A stretch of 6,316 bases of DNA from Planctomycetota bacterium (GTDB lineage: Bacteria; Planctomycetota; Phycisphaerae; WQYP01). Made by a program: the position numbers and the translations under genes. Positions within the stretch are counted from its first letter, which is position 1; each line of letters begins with the position of its first letter. Below, in pieces: positions 1 to 6,061 of the stretch. The notes beneath the pieces are model-generated. The model searched no databases. It had not been told where the DNA came from and saw only the letters and a program-made list of their open reading frames with translations. The DNA lies in NCBI GenBank assembly GCA_021826605.1, contig JAKAZF010000173.1, positions 1-6,316 of the forward strand, written 5' to 3'.

Positions 1-475
1 CCCTTGCCGCACCGGATTTAAGCAGGGACCGATAGTCGGTGCCGTCAAAACGGTTGTGATGAAGAATGCCGACTGCCGCACCGCCGACGGCTGCGGCACC
101 GATAAGCACGCCGGCAATGGTCATTCGCAGTTGTCGCCGACGCTGCATTTCCATATGCCGCGTAAGCCGCCATGCAAGGATGATCCCGATCAACATCGCG
201 GCGGCAAGAAATGTCAGATAGTCACGGGTGGTCAGATCGACCAGCAGCGGAAAGCGCGTAACCCATCCATGCGACGTATGGATTTGAATCTCGTATGGCT
301 TGCCCGAGGCTATCAGTGGCACCATTACGCTGATCAGCAATACCAGCCCTATGTAAAGGACGCACAGTTTCACCAGCCAGGGCCGCAGCATTTTCCCAAT
401 CGCCAAAGACCAGTAGCTTCGCGGTGGCGGTGCCAAAGGCGTCTCCAGAAGTGATGGACTGGTAATTTCAGTCAT
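1..475 (-). CDS. YejE/OppC-type ABC transporter permease, N-terminal part (cut by the left edge of the window)
   Basis: Reverse-strand frame starting at the ATG at 475-473 and open for 158 codons to the window edge. Inner-membrane subunit of a peptide-class ABC importer, inferred from family resemblance and position. After a Pro-rich start comes YWSLAIGKML, then a membrane helix at about residues 36-55. The next stretch, SGKPYEIQIHTSHGWVTRFP (57-76), resembles the segment after the first helix of E. coli YejE (NDKP...YDG.WYFPLL). Two further hydrophobic segments follow, at about 86-102 and 118-137, separated by a very basic loop (RLTRHMEMQRRRQLR, 103-117). That fits the positive-inside rule: out, in, out. 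The conserved permease core, including the GTD..GRD and EAA motifs, would lie beyond the window, so assignment rests on the N-terminus and context. The start codon overlaps the stop of the upstream permease (ATGACTGA, 8 nt shared), suggesting translational coupling. The two extra helices are unusual for the family. Confidence 0.75.
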   Translation of the reverse strand, partial: MTEITSPSLLETPLAPPPRSYWSLAIGKMLRPWLVKLCVLYIGLVLLISVMVPLIASGKPYEIQIHTSHGWVTRFPLLVDLTTRDYLTFLAAAMLIGIILAWRLTRHMEMQRRRQLRMTIAGVLIGAAAVGGAAVGILHHNRFDGTDYRSLLKSGAAR

Positions 476-1478
476 AGGTCACCCTTGGATCGACGGCATG
501 GTATGCAATATCGACAAGCAAATAACAAATCAGCGTGATTGCCGCCGACACCAGCGCCATGGATTGAATGACCGGTAAATCACGGGCGTAGGTGGCCTGG
601 TACATCAACCGCCCCATTCCCTGGATGGAAAAAATCTGTTCAACAATTACCGATCCCCCCAGCAGCCCCGGTACCGTCATCCCGATGATGGTGATCATCG
701 GCAGCATGCTGTTTTGCGTTACATGCCGCAGCAGAACAGCCGATGGCGGCAGCCCTTTGGCCCGGGCGGTGCGCGTGAAATCCATAAATAAATTTTCCAG
801 ATACGAACCACGCACCTGTTTGGCCAGATAGGCAAAGCCGCCGTAACTTAGCACGAGCACGGGCAGCGTTATGTGCCAGGCGTAATCTAAAACATACTGC
901 AGATAGCTCATATGACTGGTGTTGGTGGCGTGTAGCCCGGCGGATGGAAACCAGTTAAGGTAATCCGGATTAGCCAGAAAGCCGATTGCCATGGAACCCA
1001 CCCAGATCACCGGCAGTGAATAAAGCACCAACGAACCTATTCCAAATGCGCGATCGACCAGCCTGCCGTGATAAACCGCCGCCAGCATTCCCCCCGGCAC
1101 GGCCACCAGATAGATGATGATTAATGAAATGACATTGATTACCAGCGTGACCGGTAACCGCTGGAGCACCAATTTCGTCACCGGTTCAGAAAATTTGATC
1201 GAGGTACCCAAATTACCGTGAATCATGCGGTTGATCCACTGCACGTACTGTATGGCCAATGGTATCGGTTGGCCGTGCCGGTTCACCAGATGCAGACGCC
1301 TCTCCATGAAATGTTCCTCAGCCAGTTGCGACTGATGAGCACCAAGCATACCGGGGGCAAAGTGTGCGCCGGCAGTGGTCAGCCCCGGTGCCATGCGTAT
1401 TACCGCAAAAATGATAAAGGTCATCCCGATAAGGGTAGGGAACATCAGCAGTATGCGTCGAATGATGTAACTTAGCAT
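468..1478 (-). CDS. YejB/OppB-type peptide ABC transporter permease
   Basis: Complete 336-residue inner-membrane permease forming half of the translocation channel of a peptide-class importer. The N-terminus MLSYIIRRIL with a first helix at about 9-29 is typical of OppB/DppB/YejB. After a periplasmic loop of about 75 residues come helices near 106-128, 142-168, 204-220, 258-280 and 306-328. The cytoplasmic EAA loop that contacts the ATPase is clear: FTRTARAKGL (234-243), followed by RHVTQNSMLP. YejB-like traits are IIYLVAVPGG (121-130), WFPSAGL (176-182), YAWHITLPVL (199-208) and the C-terminal DPRVTYD. Length is between OppB (about 306) and YejB (about 364). The gene starts 35 nt after the binding-protein stop, with no good Shine-Dalgarno sequence before its ATG, so coupling or low initiation is likely. 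Its stop lies inside the start of the next permease. Whether the substrate is a peptide, nickel or something else cannot be read from the permease. Confidence 0.93.
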   Translation of the reverse strand: MLSYIIRRILLMFPTLIGMTFIIFAVIRMAPGLTTAGAHFAPGMLGAHQSQLAEEHFMERRLHLVNRHGQPIPLAIQYVQWINRMIHGNLGTSIKFSEPVTKLVLQRLPVTLVINVISLIIIYLVAVPGGMLAAVYHGRLVDRAFGIGSLVLYSLPVIWVGSMAIGFLANPDYLNWFPSAGLHATNTSHMSYLQYVLDYAWHITLPVLVLSYGGFAYLAKQVRGSYLENLFMDFTRTARAKGLPPSAVLLRHVTQNSMLPMITIIGMTVPGLLGGSVIVEQIFSIQGMGRLMYQATYARDLPVIQSMALVSAAITLICYLLVDIAYHAVDPRVTYD

Positions 1479-1487
1479 GCTTCGGTT

Positions 1488-1501
1488 GCGTCAAACGACG
1501 C
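1488..1501 (-). other. Small perfect stem-loop between binding-protein and permease genes
   Basis: In the 35-nt gap between the two genes the transcript reads GCGTC-GTTT-GACGC, a perfect 5-bp stem with a 4-nt loop. Its foot is 9 nt before the permease ATG. No U-tract follows, so it is not an intrinsic terminator. It could stabilise the upstream message or limit ribosome access to the permease start, which would suit the higher need for binding protein. This role is inference, and a stem this short can arise by chance. Confidence 0.3.
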
Positions 1502-1513
1502 GATCCCCAATCT

Positions 1514-3373
1514 TCATCGGTATTTCTGCAGGGCCAGCGGCACAAACCAATCCGCCGGAGCAATGCCCGTCACCGGATAAGGCTTGGTATTTTTAATACG
1601 CTTATTAATAGCAATAAGATCGTAGGCCGTGAACATGAATAGATAGGGCTGCTGACGGTATATCTCAGCCTGCAGCTTGTGCCAGATGTGCATCCGCTTG
1701 CGGAGATTCAGCGTGCGACGGCCCTCGATTATCAGTTTATCGGCCAGCGGGTCATCAAAATCACCCGCGTTGCTACCCTCATTTTTGTAGCTGCCGGAAT
1801 ACCATATCTGGTACGGATCGTTTTCAATTGAGCCGCTCCACCCCAGCATGACGGCATCAAAATGCCGATGATTGATTTTTTGCAGCAGCGTGGTGAAATC
1901 CAGAGGGTTGATCTGCATATCGATTCCCGCCGATGCAAACTGCTGTTTAATGTATTCGGCAATACGCTTGCCAAGAGGAAATTGTGATGGAATCGTCAAG
2001 CCGAAGCGAAACGTGGTTTTGCCTCGCTCAAGCAGGCCGTCGGCACCGCGCGTCCATCCGGCCTTTTTCAGCAGCGTCTGTGCCATGGCCGGATCATACG
2101 CTATGGGTTTGATGTGCCGATTATTCTGTGGGCTGACCGGATTAAACGGCCCCGTGTTCTGCACCGCCAGACCGTGCATAAAGGTTTTTATCATCGCCGG
2201 TTCGTTGACCAGCATGGCCAGGGCAACCCGGGTGCGTCGATCTTTGAACCATGGTTTTGTTAAATTCCAGCAGATAAAGTTGTATCCCGAAGCCGAACTC
2301 AGATATTTATACGTGGTGAACTTGGTTAGAAAAGACTTCTTCCGGTGGTACTTCAGCCATTGCGATGGTTCAAGCCCGTCGGCATCAATCTGTCCGGCCA
2401 GCAGGCTTTGAAGCGACGCCTGCGGATTGGTAATGAAGCGATAAACCAGTCGATTGAATATGGGCCTTGGTCCCCAGTAGCGTGGATTGCGGGTAAGCAC
2501 AATCTGCTGACCGGCCGTCCAGCGTTTAAGCACATACGGCCCGCTGCCCACCAGTAATTTGCCATGACTGTTAAATTGCGAAATTTTTGGAAAGCCGTAT
2601 ACCGACTTTGGAATAATTGGTAATCCACCCGCCATACCCAGTGCCTTGAAGTAGGGCTGCTTGAAGGTAAACACGACCCGATGAGCGGACAACGCCCGGC
2701 ACGATTTAATATCGGTGTAATAGGATCGAAGCGGTGCGCAATTAACTTTCGGGTTCATCAATGTGTCATAACTGAATACCACATCCCGCGCCAGTACCGG
2801 TTGGCCATTGCTGAATCGCGCCCGTCGCCGGATGACAAATGTAATCTTGAGCCCATTTTTACTCATGGTGTAACTGCGCGCCAGCCATGGATCATATTTA
2901 AGCGTGAGCGGATTGCGCACCAGCAGGCTTTCCAGTACCGACGCCTGAATCGTTGCCGCCGATTCCGATTGCGGCACATACGGCATGATGCGGTTAGGCT
3001 CGCTGTCGAGGCTCTCCACCAGCCAATCACCATACGCAAAATCTGGTTTTGTGTAAGGGTTATAAGGTGGCAGCGGGGGATTGGGAAACATGACATAGCG
3101 ACTGCCGTTGGGCAGGGTTTTGCGTACATCGCCGGTGGCCGTGCTTTTGCCGCCGGCAGGGCCTCTGCGCGTCCGCAAGCCGGTGCGTTGAATGCTCTTC
3201 AGTACATAAAGTTCCGAGGTTTGCTGGGCTTCCATACTTTGCAAATCGCTTCGCAATCCCGCAACCTGGTGCGTCAAATAGTTGTAACTCCCCAGAGTGA
3301 AACCCAAAATGACCACGATCACAATAAAGATGCACAGAAATATGAAATCTTTAACCGTAAAGCGGTTGCCCAT
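1514..3373 (-). CDS. Oligopeptide-type ABC solute-binding protein (SBP_bac_5 family), membrane-tethered
   Basis: 619-residue extracytoplasmic binder that would deliver a peptide-like ligand to the neighbouring permeases. A single helix at about 9-29 has no lipobox cysteine and no clear signal-peptidase site. It is followed by a probable coiled-coil stalk (about 31-62) and a Gly/Arg-rich linker. Family landmarks follow in order: ARFSNGQPVLARDVVFSYDT (185-204), GSGPYVLKRW (276-285), LTRNPRYWG (293-301), and WNLTKPWFKDRRTRVAL (369-385), where the usual Asp-Arg start of the helix is changed to Asn-Glu. The C-terminal lobe has FDAVMLGWSG (505-514) and YLFMFTAYD (577-585). The ATG is supported by GGAG 5 nt upstream. 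Length is above the usual 500-550 because of the anchor and linker. OppA, DppA, AppA and YejA-like binders share this fold, so the ligand is open. No frameshift is seen. Confidence 0.92.
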   Translation of the reverse strand: MGNRFTVKDFIFLCIFIVIVVILGFTLGSYNYLTHQVAGLRSDLQSMEAQQTSELYVLKSIQRTGLRTRRGPAGGKSTATGDVRKTLPNGSRYVMFPNPPLPPYNPYTKPDFAYGDWLVESLDSEPNRIMPYVPQSESAATIQASVLESLLVRNPLTLKYDPWLARSYTMSKNGLKITFVIRRRARFSNGQPVLARDVVFSYDTLMNPKVNCAPLRSYYTDIKSCRALSAHRVVFTFKQPYFKALGMAGGLPIIPKSVYGFPKISQFNSHGKLLVGSGPYVLKRWTAGQQIVLTRNPRYWGPRPIFNRLVYRFITNPQASLQSLLAGQIDADGLEPSQWLKYHRKKSFLTKFTTYKYLSSASGYNFICWNLTKPWFKDRRTRVALAMLVNEPAMIKTFMHGLAVQNTGPFNPVSPQNNRHIKPIAYDPAMAQTLLKKAGWTRGADGLLERGKTTFRFGLTIPSQFPLGKRIAEYIKQQFASAGIDMQINPLDFTTLLQKINHRHFDAVMLGWSGSIENDPYQIWYSGSYKNEGSNAGDFDDPLADKLIIEGRRTLNLRKRMHIWHKLQAEIYRQQPYLFMFTAYDLIAINKRIKNTKPYPVTGIAPADWFVPLALQKYR

Positions 3374-3389
3374 TACATCTCCAGATCGA

Positions 3390-3415
3390 ACCGATCAGTT
3401 CAGTCGCTGGTCGGT
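3390..3415 (-). other. Stem-loop in the leader of the binding-protein gene
   Basis: The 97-nt gap before the binding-protein gene contains, on the transcript, ACCGACCAG and CTGATCGGT separated by 8 nt. These can form a 9-position stem with a single C-A mismatch. The stem ends 7 nt before the GGAG ribosome-binding site. No U-tract follows, so it is not a terminator. It could be a processing or stabilising element, or a translational control structure. The rest of the gap shows no recognisable gene or promoter pair. Confidence 0.35.
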
Positions 3416-3470
3416 ATGTTCGTCAACGCGCTGCAAATCCTAACCGGAGGCACGGCAGCTAACCGCAATT

Positions 3471-4409
3471 CTAGCTGGAATGGCGAGCAAACGCATCGCG
3501 CAGGCCGTCGCCCAAAAAATTGAGGCATATCAGGCTGGCCGCCAGTCCGAAACATGGCCAAAAAATAATCCACCAGTGCGCGCTGACTGGGTTGATATCC
3601 GCTACGGCATTGGACGCCAACGTGCCCCATGTTGGCAGCGGCCGCTGGACGCCTAACCCCAGAAAGCTCAATGTTGATTCGGCAAGAATCGCACCCGGCA
3701 CGGCCAATGTGGCGTACACGGCAATCGTGCCCATGATGTTGGGTAGAATATGCCGCAGGCCAATCCGCCATGGGCTTAAACCCAGCGCACGAGCCGCATC
3801 AATAAATGGACGGGTTTTAAGCGACATCACCTGGGCACGAATGACCCGCGCCATGTTCAGCCAGCTCACCGCTCCGATGCCAACCAGCAATACCAGCACG
3901 TTGGCAAAGCCATTAGACTGCGGCAGCCCTATCGAAGAGAGCCAGCCCGCCACACGACTCACTACCGCCACACGCAGCAAAATCACCAGCAGCAGATACG
4001 GCAAACCGTAAAGCACATCCACGGCCCGCATCAGCACGGCGTCAATTCGTCCACCAGCGTAGCCGGAAATCACCCCGATGGCCGTCCCGATTGTCAGCGT
4101 TATCGCTGCTGCACATAGCCCGATGGAAAGTGATATCGCCCCTCCCAGAAAAAAGCGGACCATTAAATCCCTCCCCAGTTTGTCCGTTCCCATCCAGTGG
4201 GCCCAGCTTGGCGCTTGCAGCACCTGATGCAGGTGCTGACTGTTGTAGGCGGGAACCGTCCACGGCAGGCTGCCAAAGCAGAATGATATGAAAAGCAGCG
4301 TACCGATAAGCCCGACCATGGCGCTGGTAGATCGGGAAAAACGCCGCAGCGATTGGTGATAAGGCGAGCGATGAATAGAAGGCAGCGGGGGGGCGGCAAC
4401 GGTACTCAT
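3471..4409 (-). CDS. OppC/DppC-type peptide ABC transporter permease
   Basis: Complete 312-residue inner-membrane permease of the DppC/OppC class. A cytoplasmic tail with an Arg-rich patch (RRFSRS, 22-27) leads to a first helix at about 31-49. The class hallmark HWMGTDKLGRDLMVRFFLGG (71-90) precedes the transmembrane domain, with helices near 93-115, 127-147, 170-187, 228-250 and 279-300. The EAA loop is FIDAARALGLSPWRIGLRHI (202-221), ending in LPN. STLSFLGLG (245-253), PTWGTL (259-264) and the terminal LGDGLRDAF (299-307) are typical. Length is normal. The start at 4409 has a weak GGGA 9 nt upstream. The gene begins 53 nt after lysC with no terminator between, and 97 nt before the binding-protein gene. 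It is of the same half-channel class as the permease at the left edge, so the cluster carries two OppC-class subunits and one OppB-class subunit. It may pair with the YejB-like protein or with a partner encoded elsewhere. Confidence 0.93.
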   Translation of the reverse strand: MSTVAAPPLPSIHRSPYHQSLRRFSRSTSAMVGLIGTLLFISFCFGSLPWTVPAYNSQHLHQVLQAPSWAHWMGTDKLGRDLMVRFFLGGAISLSIGLCAAAITLTIGTAIGVISGYAGGRIDAVLMRAVDVLYGLPYLLLVILLRVAVVSRVAGWLSSIGLPQSNGFANVLVLLVGIGAVSWLNMARVIRAQVMSLKTRPFIDAARALGLSPWRIGLRHILPNIMGTIAVYATLAVPGAILAESTLSFLGLGVQRPLPTWGTLASNAVADINPVSAHWWIIFWPCFGLAASLICLNFLGDGLRDAFARHSS

Positions 4410-4441
4410 CTACACATTTCCCAAAATCGTAACCGTCGGAT

Positions 4442-4462
4442 CGCGACATCGCGCCCCGGGCG
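4442..4462 (-). other. Two short GC-rich inverted repeats after lysC
   Basis: The 53-nt gap between lysC and the permease gene begins with two small palindromes, CGCCCGGGGCG (4462-4452 on the transcript) and CGCGATGTCGCG (4453-4442), which share one base. Loops are only 1-4 nt and no U-tract follows. I read them as possible message-stability or pausing structures, not a terminator, which leaves read-through from lysC into the transporter genes likely. Confidence 0.25.
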
Positions 4463-5689
4463 TCAGACCGTCACGGTACTGCGGTCCAGATTAAAGGCGC
4501 GATGCACAGCCTTTAACGCCTCGGCGGCATCGGCTTTGCCAATGGTGCAGGAGATGCGTATCTCGCTGGTTGAAATATTCTGGATATTAATATTTTTCTC
4601 CGCCAAGGCCGTAAACATGGTGCTGGCCACGCCCGTCGCCTGCTTCATCCCCACGCCAATCACCGAAACTTTGGCAAGGTCTTTTTCGTAAGTCGCATGG
4701 CCGCCCAATTCTGCCAGCACGGCATCGACCGCCGGCTTAAGATCAGCCACGTCACCATGCTCGACCGTAAAACTGATATTGGCAGTCTTGTCGTCCATAA
4801 CGTTTTGAATAATGTCGTCCACAACTATATGACGCTCGCCGACGACTGTAAAAATTCTAGCCACCACGCCCGGGCGATCCGGTATGCCTTTGAGTGTGAC
4901 GCGGGTAAGTTCTTTTTTCAGGGCGCAGCCCGAAACAACAATGTCTTCCATTGATTTAGTCTCCGCAACAATCCACGTGCCCGGTGCATCACTGGCGCTG
5001 TTCCGCACATGAATGCGTACATTATATTTCTTCGCAAACTCCACTGCCCTTGTCTGGAGCACCCCAGCCCCCACGCTGGAAAGCTCCATCATTTCGTCAT
5101 AACTGATCATCTCAATTTTTCGGGCCTCGGGAACAATTCGCGGGTCGGCGGTAAATACACCATCCACATCGGTGAAGTTTTCGCACGCTTCTGCCTCAAG
5201 CACGGCACCCAGCGCCACCATGGTCGCATTGCTGCCTCCGCGCCCCAGCGTGGTGATGTGCCCGTCCGCCGTAACTCCCTGGAACCCGGCAACGATAACA
5301 ATTTTCCCGGCCGACAACTCATCAAGGATGCGCCGTTTATCAATTTCACGGATGCGGGCCTTGGAGTGCACCGCATCGGTAATCAGGCCTATCTGCGGAC
5401 CGGTAAAGCTGATGGCTTCGTGGCCCTGCGAATGTATGGCCATCGCAATGAGTGCGATGGTTACCTGCTCTCCCGTGGCCAGCAGTTGATCCAGTTCACG
5501 CTTGGGCGGGTCCGGTGTGATACGATTCGCCAAATCCAGAAGTTCATCGGTCGTGTGTCCCATCGCTGAAACCACCACCACCACCTGATGTCCCTGCAAC
5601 TTGGTGGCGATGATCCGTTTGGCCGCCGCATGGATTTTTTCCGGGGTGGCGACCGATGTGCCACCAAATTTTTGAATGATGATCGACAT
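4463..5689 (-). CDS. lysC: Aspartate kinase, lysine/threonine-sensitive LysC type
   Basis: 408-residue cytoplasmic enzyme that phosphorylates L-aspartate with ATP, the first step towards diaminopimelate/lysine, threonine and methionine. The amino-acid-kinase domain has KFGGTS (7-12), VVSAMG (39-44), ATGEQ (71-75), GFQG (135-138), TTLGRGGSN (146-154), FTDVDGVFTADPR (172-184) and ELSSVGAGVLQTRAVEFAKK (202-221). Two ACT regulatory domains follow: TLKGIPDRPGVVARIF (265-280) and VSVIGVGM to ISTSEIRIS (341-380). This layout matches the short CgLysC type, usually feedback-inhibited by lysine and threonine. I chose the ATG at 5689 because GCGGAG lies 4 nt upstream and the family begins there. The frame stays open to a GTG at 5824, but that extra stretch looks non-coding. 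The conserved Asp of GRGGSD is Asn (residue 154), which may affect catalysis. An internal start for a regulatory beta subunit is likely at Met247. The frame is intact. Confidence 0.96.
   Translation of the reverse strand: MSIIIQKFGGTSVATPEKIHAAAKRIIATKLQGHQVVVVVSAMGHTTDELLDLANRITPDPPKRELDQLLATGEQVTIALIAMAIHSQGHEAISFTGPQIGLITDAVHSKARIREIDKRRILDELSAGKIVIVAGFQGVTADGHITTLGRGGSNATMVALGAVLEAEACENFTDVDGVFTADPRIVPEARKIEMISYDEMMELSSVGAGVLQTRAVEFAKKYNVRIHVRNSASDAPGTWIVAETKSMEDIVVSGCALKKELTRVTLKGIPDRPGVVARIFTVVGERHIVVDDIIQNVMDDKTANISFTVEHGDVADLKPAVDAVLAELGGHATYEKDLAKVSVIGVGMKQATGVASTMFTALAEKNINIQNISTSEIRISCTIGKADAAEALKAVHRAFNLDRSTVTV
4949..4966 (-). promoter_or_regulatory. Probable internal translation start for a LysC beta subunit
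   Basis: Inside lysC, in frame, GCGGAG (4966-4961) stands 9 nt before the ATG of Met247 (4951-4949). The same hexamer precedes the main lysC start. Initiation here would give a 162-residue protein made of both ACT domains. Short LysC enzymes such as those of Corynebacterium and Bacillus are known to form alpha2-beta2 complexes, with the beta subunit made from an in-frame start at about this point. The site is seen directly; its use is inferred by analogy. Confidence 0.55.
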
Positions 5690-6061
5690 AAAACTCCGCA
5701 AATTCCAGCCCTGCAATGTATCGAAAAATGCCGTAAAACGCAAAAAAACCGTAAACCCGCCCAACTGCCGGCCCCATGGCCCAGGTCCTTGGCATGCCTT
5801 GCGGCGCAAGCTGTCTTCATTCACTGCGGGGAAACGTTAAGCCTCGGTTAATTCTGCCGGATTATTGACAATCTGCGTTTTTTCTTTTTTGCGCGTTATG
5901 ATGCACTTATCGGGCGTCTGGGTTCCACAAGTTTGAGCCGATGCCCGCAGGGTGTGTTGACAATTGGGTGTTCGTGCGTCGCCTACAGGGTTGCAGGCCG
6001 GCCGTCAGGTGGTTGGTACCCTGTATTGTGGTGGTGCGTTGGCAGCCAATGAGGTTTGCGC
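5690..6061. other. Intergenic region upstream of lysC, no gene recognised
   Basis: Starts with the lysC ribosome-binding site GCGGAG (5699-5694). Next is an AT-rich stretch in which a weak minus-strand promoter could sit: TACATT at 5720-5715 with a poor -35 (TTGCGT) 17 nt upstream. This is not strong enough to call. A hairpin on the lysC side reads CTTGC-GCC-GCAAG (5810-5798). A T-rich run on the plus strand (5878-5890) has no good stem before it. The octamer TTGACAAT occurs twice in plus orientation, at 5865 and 5957, each resembling a -35 box but without a clear -10 at 16-18 nt. I see no lysine-riboswitch core. Frames here are short and unlike known proteins. Confidence 0.5.

Noticed and set aside
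56..454. 132-codon plus-strand open frame near the left edge
   Set aside because: It is opposite the YejE-like permease, whose hydrophobic segments and overlapping start make the minus strand the real one.
3371..3378. Start-stop element ATGTAATG at the binding-protein start
   Set aside because: The first ATG directly abuts the GGAG, leaving no spacing for initiation; probably chance.
2681..3523. 280-codon plus-strand open frame antisense to the binding-protein gene
   Set aside because: It lies opposite a well-supported gene, has a basic low-information composition and no domain; it is a shadow of the minus-strand coding bias.
5690..5824. N-terminal extension of aspartate kinase from a GTG at 5824
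   Set aside because: The 45 added residues resemble no kinase, and the family starts at the ATG at 5689, which has a good ribosome-binding site.
5876..5890. T-rich run as an intrinsic terminator on the plus strand
   Set aside because: No stable GC-rich stem precedes it and no plus-strand gene ends there.
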